Assembly: GCF_001578885.1 (NCBI RefSeq)
Contig: NZ_KQ969495.1
Span: 633,350 to 686,011 of the forward strand
Direction: 5' to 3'
DNA length: 52,662 nt
Source: Streptococcus sp. DD12
GTDB lineage: Bacteria; Bacillota; Bacilli; Lactobacillales; Streptococcaceae
Part shown: positions 8,912 through 17,861 of the stretch, one piece after another
Layout of the letters: every line of letters begins with the position of its first letter
How positions within the stretch are numbered: the stretch's first letter is position 1
Notes under the pieces: model-generated
Database searches by the model: none
Told to the model about the DNA's origin: nothing
The model's input: only the letters and a program-made list of their open reading frames with translations
Translations under genes and position numbers: made by a program

Positions 8912-9604
8912 TTAGCGATTGGCCCAGGCTTCATCCAAAGCCAAGGTTTCTGCATCGGTGTATGAGCCCCGGTAGCTATTCCAGACACTACCAGTGTCAC
9001 TATCTGTCGCAGTATAAGTCGGCGTATCGTATTGGGTCAAACCATAGCTCGCAATGATGCTATTTAGCTTGTCACCATAGCTGGTATCTGTTGCATAGGT
9101 ACCTGTGAGGGCTGCCGTCGCATCCAAGTAAGAGTTGGTATTGGACTTATGCGTGCCTGCATAATAGGATGAACTCAAGAGGGCAGCATAGTCATAAAGC
9201 GAGCCTGCTGGTGATGCGTAGGACCGGAAGTCCGCATCAATCGTATAGGCATTGCCAGCCCCATCATCCTCCCAAGTTGTCATGGAAACCGAGTTACCGT
9301 AATAGGAACCTTTAACCCCAAAGAAGTTATAATAGGGAGCTTGTGCGAGCGCAGAGGTTCCCGAACTGGATTCCAAAATAGCTTGAGCAATCATCACTGA
9401 CGCGTATAGGTCATATTGGGCTGCAATTTCTTGGGCAGAAGGAGCGATTTCTGCGATAAAGTTTGCGGTAGAACCGTAGGACACGCCCTCTGCCTTAATT
9501 TTAGTTACATTTTTTCCTTGATAAGCATACTGGGCAGTCAAGCCTCCCGCTAATAAGAGCGAGGTTGCCGCAACCATCAAGAGTTGTTTTCTTTTTTTCT
9601 TCAT
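8912..9604 (-). CDS. Secreted glucosaminidase-domain peptidoglycan hydrolase
   Basis: This 230-residue protein has an N-terminal signal or anchor ([21 protein letters not shown]) and a glucosaminidase (family 73-like) domain from about residue 45 to 190. Motifs are [22 protein letters not shown] with the expected catalytic glutamate, YNFFGVKG and the [15 protein letters not shown] region. Such enzymes cut N-acetylglucosaminyl bonds in peptidoglycan during cell separation or turnover. There is no LysM, SH3 or LPXTG domain, so it may stay anchored by its uncleaved N-terminus. It is monocistronic. Two perfect DnaA boxes lie just upstream of its promoter. Confidence 0.88.
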   Translation of the reverse strand: MKKKRKQLLMVAATSLLLAGGLTAQYAYQGKNVTKIKAEGVSYGSTANFIAEIAPSAQEIAAQYDLYASVMIAQAILESSSGTSALAQAPYYNFFGVKGSYYGNSVSMTTWEDDGAGNAYTIDADFRSYASPAGSLYDYAALLSSSYYAGTHKSNTNSYLDATAALTGTYATDTSYGDKLNSIIASYGLTQYDTPTYTATDSDTGSVWNSYRGSYTDAETLALDEAWANR

Positions 9605-9649
9605 GTGTGTTTTCCTCGTTAATTGTCACCTTCTGTCAAACTATTTAAT

Positions 9650-9655
9650 ATTATA
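9650..9655 (-). promoter_or_regulatory. Likely -10 of the glucosaminidase gene
   Basis: A perfect TATAAT on the minus strand lies about 45 bases before the ATG. No good -35 sits at 17 bases; TTTACA at 20 bases is the nearest. The paired DnaA boxes are immediately upstream, so activation by a bound protein is possible. Confidence 0.5.
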
Positions 9656-9682
9656 TTAACCTAAAACAATGAACTTGTAAAG

Positions 9683-9725
9683 TTATCCACAGGGAAAATT
9701 TTATCTTTTTTAAGACTTATCCACA
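9683..9725 (+). promoter_or_regulatory. Two perfect DnaA boxes in direct repeat
   Basis: TTATCCACA, the consensus DnaA-binding nonamer, occurs at 9683-9691 and at 9717-9725 in the same orientation, 34 bases start to start, in an AT-rich stretch (TTTTATCTTTTTTAAGAC between). The pair lies between the glucosaminidase promoter and the 3' end of pnuC. There is no dnaA, dnaN or replication gene here, so this is not oriC. Roles as a transcriptional DnaA site or a DnaA-titration site are inferences. Confidence 0.75.
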
Positions 9726-9838
9726 GGGGTGAGGTCAATATGTGGTCTATTTTAGACCTAAAGAGGTCAAGAAAAAAAGAAAGGAAACCTCTCTTTACTG
9801 GTATGATATCCCTTTCTAACACGTAAAAAGGAAATAGC

Positions 9839-10627
9839 TTAACCGTTGGTTTTTGGTGTTTTGACCGCTTTGGTCCATTGATACCAGCCGACCAGGCTAT
9901 TAAGGGTATAAACCCAATACATGCCCTGAATTTGGATATTGCTGCCCCACCAGAGATAAATACTAAAAAGGTTGGTCGCAATCCAGAAGATCCATTGTTC
10001 ACGATACAGACGGGTCATCAACAGTTGTCCAACCCCATTGGTGGCATCCGTCACACTGTCACGAAATGGACGCGCACTATGGATGCTTTGGTAGGCAAAG
10101 CCCATACCAATCCAAATAATCGCGGTTAGGGCCAAGTACTTCAGCCAATCAACCAGCCGCAGGGCCTTGGCTTCAAAATGAGATTCTTCAACATTTCCTT
10201 GGTCGTTTATCCGGTTGGATAACCAGGTGTAAAGGCCGATAGGTTGCATGATGAAGAAATAGGCTGTCGTCAGCACTTCGCCATAAAAGGTGGCGTTAAA
10301 GGCCATTATCAAATAAATAGCCGAATTGATGGCCCCAAACAGATAATTACTGGCGCGTCCTTCTGCTACTAAAATCACACAGACAATACCTGTCCAAGAG
10401 GCCAATAACCCTACCCAGTCATGCTGGGCCTGTGTTTGACTAAACTCTAGAATAAGCGGCACACTGGACAAGGCTATCAAATAAAGCCATTGCCAGACAC
10501 TCCGCCCACAAAAAAGGTCTTGAAAGAGCAAGCTTAGAATTCCCCAAAAACCGATTTTTTTCGCTTCCCGATGAACATTGTGCAAGTGTTGGCCAAAGGT
10601 TTGCCATTTGTTTCGAAGTTTTTTCAT
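9839..10627 (-). CDS. pnuC: Nicotinamide riboside transporter PnuC
   Basis: This 262-residue polytopic protein imports nicotinamide riboside for NAD salvage. Several hydrophobic helices lie between residues 45 and 250. The NAEGRASNYLFGAINSAIYL-like stretch, the QPIGLYTWLSNR motif and a Trp-rich C-terminal region (EQWIFWIATNLFSIYLWW) are typical of PnuC. Start 10627 follows AAAGGAG with five bases; a longer frame to 10684 reuses the nadR end and is rejected. It follows nadR by ten bases. Transport by PnuC is facilitated diffusion driven by phosphorylation of the substrate inside, which the NadR kinase domain provides. Confidence 0.93.
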   Translation of the reverse strand: MKKLRNKWQTFGQHLHNVHREAKKIGFWGILSLLFQDLFCGRSVWQWLYLIALSSVPLILEFSQTQAQHDWVGLLASWTGIVCVILVAEGRASNYLFGAINSAIYLIMAFNATFYGEVLTTAYFFIMQPIGLYTWLSNRINDQGNVEESHFEAKALRLVDWLKYLALTAIIWIGMGFAYQSIHSARPFRDSVTDATNGVGQLLMTRLYREQWIFWIATNLFSIYLWWGSNIQIQGMYWVYTLNSLVGWYQWTKAVKTPKTNG

Positions 10628-10637
10628 GTGTTCTCCT

Positions 10638-11696
10638 TTATGCGATAGAATAAATGTGATCAATGGCTTCTTTAGCCGACTCATAGTTTTCTAGGTAATT
10701 CCCTGTCAGATAGGTCACGGGGATATCCGGCAGATGCTGTTGTCGGAGCTCATCGAGATAATGTGAAAAATGCAGCCGTGTCTGACTATCTGCCATCGTC
10801 ATATCACGAAAACCATCATCCACATAAGTTCCAACAGGTTGCGTAAATAAGATAAGATCCCACTTTTCTTTGGCTAGCAGGCTGACAAAGAGGTTATCAA
10901 AGGTAGCTGATGGGGCTGGTTCTTCTCCAACCTGATCCAGATAATAATCATAATAGCCTTTTGTCACCAGAGAATTAGTATCAGCAATCACCAACCCACG
11001 GTTGGCCTGACTCTCGATAAGTTGTGAGGTCTGATCGTACTGACCCAAAAGTAGGTAATAGTAATCCTTGGGAGTCAACTCATCATCCCGAACATTATTT
11101 TTGACCTGATATTCTCTAGCATACTCTAAACTGACGGGAGCATCATAAAAACGCGCCAAGTCCTTAGCAAGTGTTGTCTTTCCATTGCTGGCACTCCCCA
11201 TAATCAGGACTTTTTTGGTGAATTGTCGGCGAAAGGGTTGCGCGATGTAAGACCAATAACGACTCGGATTTTCCCTGATCATCGTCGATGAAATCCCAAA
11301 ACGACGCTTTTCTAGCTGGGAAGAAAAACCGCGTTGATCAAGTTCCTTAGCATAGGCTTCCTCACCTACAAAGAAGGTTAATTCCTCTTCTTCCTCGCGA
11401 TAAGCAATGGTCTGTAGCAAGTGATTCAACCAAATATCCCAGCCCAAGGGATAGCGAGGCACCTGACTTTCGTCTAGCTTATAAACAGACGTTAATTCGT
11501 CATCTCGAAAGGCCTCTCGAATATAGCGAAAACGTTTTTGGAGATTGAGACCAACAACTTCGCCACGGTCACCAGCATAACCTGATACCACTACCCGAAC
11601 GCGGTCACATTGGCGCTTAGCTCTTTGAATCAAATCGATATGGCCTCGATGCAATGGGGCAAAGGCCCCAAAAACAACTGCAATCCTCTGTGTCAT
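10638..11696 (-). CDS. nadR: Bifunctional NMN adenylyltransferase / ribosylnicotinamide kinase (NadR)
   Basis: The 352 residues hold two enzymes. Residues 1-155 form the NMN adenylyltransferase with FGAFAPLHRGH (10-19) and the ISSTMIR signature. Residues 160-350 form the ribosylnicotinamide kinase with a P-loop GSASNGKTT (167-175). Together they turn imported nicotinamide riboside into NMN and then NAD. The N-terminal helix-turn-helix repressor domain of E. coli NadR is absent, so this protein is not expected to bind DNA. Control must come from another factor, and tandem dyads lie upstream of its promoter. Confidence 0.94.
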   Translation of the reverse strand: MTQRIAVVFGAFAPLHRGHIDLIQRAKRQCDRVRVVVSGYAGDRGEVVGLNLQKRFRYIREAFRDDELTSVYKLDESQVPRYPLGWDIWLNHLLQTIAYREEEEELTFFVGEEAYAKELDQRGFSSQLEKRRFGISSTMIRENPSRYWSYIAQPFRRQFTKKVLIMGSASNGKTTLAKDLARFYDAPVSLEYAREYQVKNNVRDDELTPKDYYYLLLGQYDQTSQLIESQANRGLVIADTNSLVTKGYYDYYLDQVGEEPAPSATFDNLFVSLLAKEKWDLILFTQPVGTYVDDGFRDMTMADSQTRLHFSHYLDELRQQHLPDIPVTYLTGNYLENYESAKEAIDHIYSIA

Positions 11697-11731
11697 CCTT
11701 CTTTTCTCTTTCCTTAAAAGGTGTTGGTTTC

Positions 11732-11760
11732 ATTATAGGGGATGTTTCTACTGGGGTCAA
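11732..11760 (-). promoter_or_regulatory. nadR-pnuC promoter
   Basis: On the minus strand TTGACC (11755-11760) and TATAAT (11732-11737) are 17 bases apart. The leader to the ATG is about 30 bases, too short for a pnuC-type (NAD-II) riboswitch. Confidence 0.82.
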
Positions 11761-11765
11761 GCTTT

Positions 11766-11806
11766 TTTATCAAAAAGATATAAACTTTTTATCGAAATGA
11801 TAAAAG
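11766..11806. promoter_or_regulatory. Tandem TTTATC-N5-GATAAA dyads upstream of nadR
   Basis: Two inverted repeats lie just upstream of the nadR -35: TTTATC-AAAAA-GATATAAA (11766-11784) and TTTTTATC-GAAAT-GATAAAAG (11786-11806). Both have five-base spacers and their centres are 22 bases apart, close to two helical turns, as expected for cooperative dimers. I cannot name the regulator. Confidence 0.55.
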
Positions 11807-11937
11807 AAAAGACAAGCCTTGCGACTTATAAAACCTAGACAGGCTCAGACCTTGGTAGAAGCCACGGCGTTCTCCCCATGAAAAGGTTAAAGCGAATGCT
11901 TAAAAACAAACATCAAAGGCTTCTTGCCATAAGAAAA

Positions 11938-11968
11938 ACGCTTGAAACAAGTCTGTTTCAAGCGTTTT
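11938..11968 (-). terminator. Strong hairpin terminator downstream of adhE
   Basis: Thirteen-base perfect arms (AACGCTTGAAACA / TGTTTCAAGCGTT) enclose AGTC. On the minus strand five T follow; on the plus strand TTTT follows, so it may work both ways. It sits about 170 bases after the adhE stop, leaving a long 3' segment. Confidence 0.85.
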
Positions 11969-12140
11969 AAAACTTCAAGACCTTACAGCTAGGCAAGCTA
12001 TTAGGGTTTCACTACCATCCAAACCACACCTAAGGGGGCCTAAAAAGCTAAGAAGAGTTCTGCTGCTCTTTTAATCTTGGCTGGTCCCCCACTCCAGTGA
12101 CGCAGATGGCTAAATGCTGATGAGAAGGCACTTCAAAAAC
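11969..12140 (-). ncRNA. Possible structured 3' region or small RNA after adhE
   Basis: The 172 bases between the adhE stop and the terminator have no convincing frame. On the minus strand a run of five G and a run of five C, about 50 bases apart, can close a domain containing an AAGAG-loop-CTCTT hairpin. No promoter was found, so a processed 3' UTR RNA is as likely as an independent gene. The rest of the 444-base gap (11697-11937) holds the nadR control region and otherwise nothing I recognise. Confidence 0.25.
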
Positions 12141-14792
12141 TTATTTCAAACGCCCTGGTTGGTCTTTATAGCCATAGTAGGCATCTTCCATGATTTCTTG
12201 CATATGGTCAACCATTGGCAAGCGAGGGTTGGCTGGTGAACATTGGTCCTCGTAGGCAAGAAAGGCCAATTCACGGGTGTGAGCTTTCCACTCTGCTTCG
12301 TCAATGCCTTGCGCCTTAAAGTTCATCTGAATACCAACCCGTTCACCCAGCTCGTAGACTGCCTTAGCATAAGATGCCACCCCTTCTTCTGGGGTAGAAG
12401 CTGGCAAACCAAGCATTTTAGCAATGTCTTGATATTTTTCATCGGCACGGTAGTAGTTGTATTTTGGCCAAGTAGCTGTCTTGGCAGGACGCGTACCATT
12501 ATAGCGGATAACATAAGGCAACAAGATAGCATTGGTACGGCCGTGAACCGTGTGGAATTGCGCACCAATCTTATGAGCCATTGAGTGAGAAATGCCTAGG
12601 AAAGCATTGGCAAAGGCCATCCCTGCAATGGTTGAAGCGTTGTGCATCTTTTCACGTGATTCAAAGTCAGCATTCTTGACAGAGCTTTCCAAGTGTTCAA
12701 AAACGAGCTTGATTGCTTGCAAGGCCAAACCATCCGTGTAGTCGTTAGCCATCTGAGAAACATAGGCTTCAGTAGCGTGCGTCAGCACGTCCATACCTGT
12801 ATCAGCTGCGACAAAGTCTGGGACGGTCATCACCAAGGCTGGGTCAACGATGGCAATGGTTGGCGTCAATGAGTAGTCTGCGATTGGGTATTTGCGGTTA
12901 TTCGCCTTATCAGAAATAACGGCAAATGGAGTGACCTCAGAACCTGTACCAGAGGTTGTCGGAATACCGATGAATTTGGTTTTCTTGCCCAACTCTGGGA
13001 ATTTGAAGGCCCGTTTGCGGATATCCATGAATTTTTGAACCAAATCATGGAAGTCAACCTCAGGTTGCTCATAGAAGAGCCACATGACCTTGGCTGCGTC
13101 CATTGGAGACCCCCCACCTAGAGCAATAATGGTGTCTGGTTTAAAGTCTCGCATCAGTTCTGTTCCTTTATAAACAGTTGTGATATCTGGATCTGGCTCG
13201 ACTTCTGCAAAGATTTGATAAGTGACCTTATTACGACGCAAGTCTAATTGCTCGATAATCCGATCGAGGAAACCAAGCTCAACCATGGAGTGGTCGGTGA
13301 CAATCATGACCCGTTCCACATCACGCGCTTTTTGCAGGTATTGGATAGAATCCCGCTCGAAGTATGTCTTAGACGGCACTTTAAACCATTGCATATTATT
13401 TCTACGTCTTCCTACTTTTTTGATATTCAAGAGATTGATAGCGCTGACATTATCCCCGACAGAGTTACGTCCATATGAACCACAACCCAAAGTCAGAGAT
13501 GGGAGAAAGGCATTGTAAACATCCCCGATTCCACCAAAGGTTGATGGTGAGTTACAGATAACACGGATGGCTTTGACAGCTTTACCAAATTCCTTGGTTA
13601 ACTCTTGGTCAGCCGTATGAATGGCAGCAGAGTGTCCGAGGCCGTTAAACTCAACCATTTGACGGGCCTTATCAATACCGTCTTCACGATTTTCAGATTT
13701 GAGAACAGCAATAACAGGAGATAATTTCTCACGCGTCAAAGGTTCTTTTGGCCCCACTTCTGTCACTTCAGCAGCCAGGATATTGGTATCTGCTGGCACA
13801 CTAAATCCAGCTTGTTCTGCAATCCAAGTAGCCGGTTTCCCGACGATATCTGCGTTCAATTTGGCTCCAGCACAATTCTCGCTGTTAGCCTTGACACCAA
13901 AACAGAATTCTTCCAAAAGCGCTTTTTCTTTGTCGTTAACAAAGTAGGTATGGTAAGATTTGAACTCTTCAACGAAGGCGTCGTAAATCTCTTTATCAAT
14001 GATAACGGCTTGTTCTGAGGCACAGACCATCCCATTGTCAAAAGATTTAGACATGACAATATCATGCGCAGCTTGGCGGATATTAGCTGTTTTTTCAACA
14101 TAAGCAGGTACATTTCCAGCACCAACACCCAAGGCAGGCTTGCCACAAGAGTAGGCTGCTTTAACCATGGCATTACCACCCGTCGCAAGAATAGTAGCAA
14201 TACCGTCGTGGTTCATGAGGGCTGCTGTCGCATCCATGGAAGGTTTTGTAATCCATTGCACACAGTTTTCAGGTGCTCCTGCGGCAATAGCGGCGTCACG
14301 CACGATTTGCGCAGCATGTGCAGAGGATGCCTGAGCAGATGGGTGAAAGGCAAAGATAATCGGATTGCGTGTCTTCAAAGAAATCAAGGCTTTAAAGATT
14401 GTCGTTGACGTTGGGTTAGTTGTCGGTGTAATCCCGCAGACCACGCCAACCGGTTCTGCAATCAAGGTCAAACCAGTCACATCGTCCTCGTCAATGACCC
14501 CAACCGTTTTGGTATGGCGCATGTTGTTAACCACGTGTTCACAGGCAAACAGATTTTTCGTTGCCTTGTCTTCAAAAACACCACGTCCAGTCTCTTCATA
14601 GGCATGTAAAGCAAGTTCCCCATGCGCATCAAGGGCAGCTACCGAAGCCTTTGCCACGATATAATCCACTTGTTCTTGGTTGAGTTGGCGCATTTCTTCA
14701 AGGGCAATCAATCCTTTTTGAACCAATTCATCCACATGCTGCTCGGCAGCCAATTTCTTTTCTTCAGGGGTAGGTTGTTTCTTATCAGACAT
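12141..14792 (-). CDS. adhE: Bifunctional acetaldehyde-CoA / alcohol dehydrogenase (AdhE)
   Basis: AdhE reduces acetyl-CoA to acetaldehyde and then ethanol, re-oxidising two NADH during mixed-acid fermentation, and forms cytoplasmic spirosomes. The 883 residues contain an aldehyde dehydrogenase half (about 15-450, catalytic Cys257 in FDNGMVCASEQ) and an iron-dependent alcohol dehydrogenase half (about 470-880: GGGSPMDAAK, GIPTTSGTGSEVTPF, and metal histidines in HSMAHKIGAQFHTVHG). Start 14792 follows AAAGGAG with five bases; an ATG 36 bases further up lies in the Rex-type operator and is rejected. It is monocistronic with a Rex-like site between promoter and start. Confidence 0.96.
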   Translation of the reverse strand: MSDKKQPTPEEKKLAAEQHVDELVQKGLIALEEMRQLNQEQVDYIVAKASVAALDAHGELALHAYEETGRGVFEDKATKNLFACEHVVNNMRHTKTVGVIDEDDVTGLTLIAEPVGVVCGITPTTNPTSTTIFKALISLKTRNPIIFAFHPSAQASSAHAAQIVRDAAIAAGAPENCVQWITKPSMDATAALMNHDGIATILATGGNAMVKAAYSCGKPALGVGAGNVPAYVEKTANIRQAAHDIVMSKSFDNGMVCASEQAVIIDKEIYDAFVEEFKSYHTYFVNDKEKALLEEFCFGVKANSENCAGAKLNADIVGKPATWIAEQAGFSVPADTNILAAEVTEVGPKEPLTREKLSPVIAVLKSENREDGIDKARQMVEFNGLGHSAAIHTADQELTKEFGKAVKAIRVICNSPSTFGGIGDVYNAFLPSLTLGCGSYGRNSVGDNVSAINLLNIKKVGRRRNNMQWFKVPSKTYFERDSIQYLQKARDVERVMIVTDHSMVELGFLDRIIEQLDLRRNKVTYQIFAEVEPDPDITTVYKGTELMRDFKPDTIIALGGGSPMDAAKVMWLFYEQPEVDFHDLVQKFMDIRKRAFKFPELGKKTKFIGIPTTSGTGSEVTPFAVISDKANNRKYPIADYSLTPTIAIVDPALVMTVPDFVAADTGMDVLTHATEAYVSQMANDYTDGLALQAIKLVFEHLESSVKNADFESREKMHNASTIAGMAFANAFLGISHSMAHKIGAQFHTVHGRTNAILLPYVIRYNGTRPAKTATWPKYNYYRADEKYQDIAKMLGLPASTPEEGVASYAKAVYELGERVGIQMNFKAQGIDEAEWKAHTRELAFLAYEDQCSPANPRLPMVDHMQEIMEDAYYGYKDQPGRLK

Positions 14793-14812
14793 AGGATCTC
14801 CTTTAAACTTAG

Positions 14813-14830
14813 TTGTGATATAATTCACAA
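14813..14830. promoter_or_regulatory. Rex operator of adhE
   Basis: TTGTGATATAATTCACAA is an 18-base TTGTGA-N6-TCACAA palindrome matching the consensus of Rex, the NADH-sensing repressor. It lies about +9 to +26 relative to the predicted start, so repression would block elongation rather than polymerase binding. High NADH would release Rex and raise ethanol formation. Confidence 0.85.
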
Positions 14831-14845
14831 ATCATTTACTCTCAT

Positions 14846-14874
14846 AGTATACCCCATTTTCAGAAATCTGTAAA
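14846..14874 (-). promoter_or_regulatory. adhE promoter
   Basis: On the minus strand TTTACA (14869-14874) and TATACT (14846-14851) are 17 bases apart. In the rest of the 352-base gap (14875-15114), I see only AT-rich DNA and no other signal. Confidence 0.75.
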
Positions 14875-15116
14875 CCCTTTCAAGAATATTTTTGCGAAAT
14901 TTTCAGGGAGTTTAAAATAGTCTTCTCTTTAATCAATTTATTTCTTTTAAATAAAATCGTTCACTTAAAACCAAGTGTCTTTTTTTGATAGATAACACAA
15001 GAATAGACCTCTGACTATTTGGAATTTTGTATCAAGATAATAAAGAAAAACTATAGTCTTAATACGATAGTGATTTCTTTTATTCCTTTTACCAGCAACA
15101 ACTCTATAAAACACAA

Positions 15117-15143
15117 AAAAACCAAGGGTCTTCCTTGGTTTTT
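15117..15143 (-). terminator. Terminator of tex-sprT
   Basis: AAAACCAAGG / CCTTGGTTTT arms with a five-base loop are followed on the minus strand by a T-run. The hairpin begins two bases from the sprT stop. Confidence 0.85.
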
Positions 15144-15144
15144 T

Positions 15145-15585
15145 TCAGCTGTCTATGATGAGTCGCCCTCGGCAGTGGCCACAGCGATAGCGTTGCAGGT
15201 TCATCCGTCTTTGGCGTAGGTATTCCTGACCACAATGACTGCAAATATAGCGGTATTTGTAGGTCTTCTGCTGGCTTGGCAAGGGTGGCATGTAACGTAG
15301 GCCATCGACTTGGGCCAGGAGTCTTTTAAAGTCCGCATCCTGATGGCGATAGCCCTTTTTGGCATAATAAAGATGGTAATGACAGAGTTCATGACGGACG
15401 ATTTTACGGAAAATCTCTTGTCCTAGCTCCTCTAAAACCTTTGGATTGAAGTCCAAGTGGCCATCCTTGGGGAAAAAACGCCCACCTGTTGTTCTTAAGC
15501 GGTTATTCCACTGAACCTGATGGCGAAAGGGCAGCTGGAAATCCTCCAGAGAAACCAACTGCACATAAGCCCTTAAATCTATCAT
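15145..15585 (-). CDS. SprT-like zinc metalloprotease-fold protein
   Basis: The 146 residues have a SprT-like domain with the zinc motif [10 protein letters not shown] (HExxH) near residue 66, followed by a C-terminal zinc ribbon with two CxxC pairs ([16 protein letters not shown]). Family members are often named SprT or YdcK. The fold resembles Spartan proteases that cut DNA-protein crosslinks, but activity of bacterial SprT-like proteins is not well established. It starts inside the tex stop by an ATGA overlap, so the two are translated as a pair. The partner Tex is a nucleic-acid-binding protein, which fits a DNA- or RNA-related role. Confidence 0.85.
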   Translation of the reverse strand: MIDLRAYVQLVSLEDFQLPFRHQVQWNNRLRTTGGRFFPKDGHLDFNPKVLEELGQEIFRKIVRHELCHYHLYYAKKGYRHQDADFKRLLAQVDGLRYMPPLPSQQKTYKYRYICSHCGQEYLRQRRMNLQRYRCGHCRGRLIIDS

Positions 15586-17705
15586 CGTGGCGCAACCAGC
15601 GATAAGTTAACCTTTTGACGTTCCAAATCAACCTTCGTCACCCATACCTTGACCACATCACCAACGGCCAAAACTTGGCTAGGGTGTTTAACAAATTGGT
15701 CGCTCATATCAGAAATATGAATCAAACCATCTTCGTGAACGCCAATATCGACAAAGGCACCAAAATCGACCACGTTGCGAACGGTTCCTTCAAGGGCTTG
15801 ACCAATCTGCAAGTCTTTAATATCCAGAACATCTTGGCGAAGAACAGGCGCTTCAAAATTGTCCCGTAAATCTCGGCCAGGTTTTAATAAATCAGCTAGG
15901 ATATCGGCTAGAGTTTCTTGCCCGATTGCCAGTTTTTCCGCCGTTTCTTCCAAGGATAGGGCTTGTAGCTTAGCCTTGGCTGACGCATCCAATTCCGTAA
16001 TTTCCAACTGGTCAAACAAGTCTTGCACAGCTGGGTAAGACTCGGGGTGAACCCCGGTATTATCTAAGACATTGTCGCCATCTGGAATTCGCAAGAAGCC
16101 TGCAGCCTGCTCAAAAGCTTTAGCCCCTAGACGAGGAACCTGTTTGATTTGTTCCCGACTGGTCAAACGTCCATTTTCTTCCCGATATTTGACAACATTT
16201 TCGGAAATTGTCTTATTGAGGCCGGCTACGTGAGACAGTAGGGCGGCACTGGCTGTATTAACATTGACACCTACCTGGTTAACCACTGTATCAACGACAA
16301 AGTCCAGATTGTCGGATAGTTTCTTTTGACTGACATCATGCTGGTATTGCCCCACACCGATGGATTTAGGGTCAATTTTTACCAACTCAGCTAGAGGGTC
16401 CTGCAACCGACGGGCGATGGATATGGCTGAGCGCTTTTCAACGGTCAATTCCGGAAATTCATGACGGGCCAATTCGGACGCTGAATAAACCGAAGCCCCA
16501 CTTTCATTGACAATGACATAGCTAACCTCTGGCAAATCACGGATAACTTCTGCGACAAAGGCCTCGCTTTCACGGCTAGCAGTTCCATTACCGATAGCGA
16601 TGATTTCCACTTGATAGGTCACCAGGAGGTCTCTGAGATCTTGTTTCGCTTGGGCAATTTTTTGTGCACTAGCTGGTACGACCGGATAGATGACTTGGGT
16701 CGTCAAGAGTTTACCCGTCTGGTCAACAACCGCTAACTTGGCACCTGTCCGAAAGGCTGGGTCAAAACCAAGCGTCACCTTGCCTTTTAGCGGAGGCACT
16801 AAGAGGAGATGGCGAAGATTTTCAGAAAATAACTGAATAGCTCCGTCTTCGGCAGCCTCTGTTAGTTCTGAACGCACCCGCCGTTCCATGGCTGGAATGA
16901 TTTTCTTTTTGAGGCTTTGTTGCACCACTTCTTCAATATAAGGATTGAGGGCCTTAAAGCGTGATTGAAAGATGACGGTCAACTTATCCAGTTGGTGGTC
17001 AAAGGAGACTTTTAAAATTTTAGCCTTTTCCCCTCGGTTCAGGGCCAGAACACGGTAGCCCGGTAAATCCTTAACCCGCTCCGTAAAATCATAATAAATC
17101 TGGTAGACCTTTTTTTCATCGCTCTCTGCATCCTTGACTTCCGACCGCAGGATACTGTTTTCCCAGATATCATTGTAAACGCGTGAACGGAGAGCAACAT
17201 CCTCTGATAAGGCCTCGACTAAGATGTCCACAGCACCTGCTAAAGCTGCCTTAGTATCTGGAAAGCCCTCAGAGAGATAGGCTTGGGCCTGGGTCTCAAG
17301 GTCAGAAGCATTCTGCAAGATCAGTCGCGCCAAAGGAAATAGTCCGGCCTCACGCGCAATGCCGGCTTTTGTCCGACGCTTTTCTTTGTATGGCAGGTAA
17401 AGTTCCTCGACATCGGCTAACTTTTCTGCCGCCAAAATGGCTGTTTTCAGCTGGTCTGTCAGTTTTCCCTGTTCAGCTATTTTCGCCAAAACCGTCTCTT
17501 TTCGGTCAGCAAGCGCCTTTAAGGCCTTGTCCTTATCAATAATAGCTTTGATGGTCACTTCATCTAGATTACCAGTGGCTTCCTTTCGATAGCGCGCAAT
17601 AAAGGGAATCGTGTTGCCTTGACTGGTCAAGTCTAGAACAGTTGCCACTTGTGATGGCTTTACTGCCAAATCACTAGCGATTGTTGTCATAGTTTGTTTT
17701 TCCAT
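15582..17705 (-). CDS. tex: Tex family S1 RNA-binding transcription accessory protein
   Basis: Tex is a conserved nucleic-acid-binding scaffold implicated in transcription fitness and gene regulation. The 707 residues show the N-terminal helical region ([18 protein letters not shown]), a YqgF-like RNase H fold ([31 protein letters not shown]), a helix-hairpin-helix part ([23 protein letters not shown]) and a C-terminal S1 domain ([22 protein letters not shown]). The chosen start MEKQT lies only six bases after a perfect extended -10, so the mRNA may be leaderless. The alternative start is ATG 17690 (MTTIAS) with a weak GGA upstream. Confidence 0.93.
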   Translation of the reverse strand: MEKQTMTTIASDLAVKPSQVATVLDLTSQGNTIPFIARYRKEATGNLDEVTIKAIIDKDKALKALADRKETVLAKIAEQGKLTDQLKTAILAAEKLADVEELYLPYKEKRRTKAGIAREAGLFPLARLILQNASDLETQAQAYLSEGFPDTKAALAGAVDILVEALSEDVALRSRVYNDIWENSILRSEVKDAESDEKKVYQIYYDFTERVKDLPGYRVLALNRGEKAKILKVSFDHQLDKLTVIFQSRFKALNPYIEEVVQQSLKKKIIPAMERRVRSELTEAAEDGAIQLFSENLRHLLLVPPLKGKVTLGFDPAFRTGAKLAVVDQTGKLLTTQVIYPVVPASAQKIAQAKQDLRDLLVTYQVEIIAIGNGTASRESEAFVAEVIRDLPEVSYVIVNESGASVYSASELARHEFPELTVEKRSAISIARRLQDPLAELVKIDPKSIGVGQYQHDVSQKKLSDNLDFVVDTVVNQVGVNVNTASAALLSHVAGLNKTISENVVKYREENGRLTSREQIKQVPRLGAKAFEQAAGFLRIPDGDNVLDNTGVHPESYPAVQDLFDQLEITELDASAKAKLQALSLEETAEKLAIGQETLADILADLLKPGRDLRDNFEAPVLRQDVLDIKDLQIGQALEGTVRNVVDFGAFVDIGVHEDGLIHISDMSDQFVKHPSQVLAVGDVVKVWVTKVDLERQKVNLSLVAPR

Positions 17706-17711
17706 AGGGCC

Positions 17712-17720
17712 ATTATACCA
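17712..17720 (-). promoter_or_regulatory. Extended -10 promoter of tex
   Basis: On the minus strand TGG precedes a perfect TATAAT (17712-17717). No good -35 sits 17 bases upstream. Transcription would start at or next to the first base of the ATG at 17705. Confidence 0.65.
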
Positions 17721-17760
17721 CATCCCAGAGGGCAAAGCGCCTTTTAACAAACGCAAAAAA

Positions 17761-17796
17761 ATAAGCAAGGGCTTGCAAAATCAGACCCTTACTTAT
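17761..17796 (-). terminator. Terminator of the FMN reductase gene
   Basis: ATAAGCAAGGG / CCCTTACTTAT arms (one G-U pair) around a 14-base interior are followed on the minus strand by seven or more T. It separates the reductase from the tex promoter. Confidence 0.82.
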
Positions 17797-17861
17797 CCTT
17801 TGTTATTTCTTATTTTGTTTGTGACCTGCTCAGAGTGGTCTTTAAAGCTGACAAGCAGGAC

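Noticed and set aside
9683..9725. Replication origin suggested by DnaA boxes
   Set aside because: Only two boxes, and no dnaA, dnaN, rpmH or clear unwinding element nearby.
9661..10002. 113-codon minus-strand frame overlapping the pnuC 3' end
   Set aside because: Out of frame with pnuC, crosses the DnaA-box region and resembles nothing known.
10628..10684. N-terminal extension of PnuC
   Set aside because: Overlaps the end of nadR and lacks a ribosome site, while ATG 10627 has AAAGGAG at the right distance.
11697..11760. NAD-II (pnuC) riboswitch before nadR-pnuC
   Set aside because: The predicted leader is about 30 bases, too short for that RNA.
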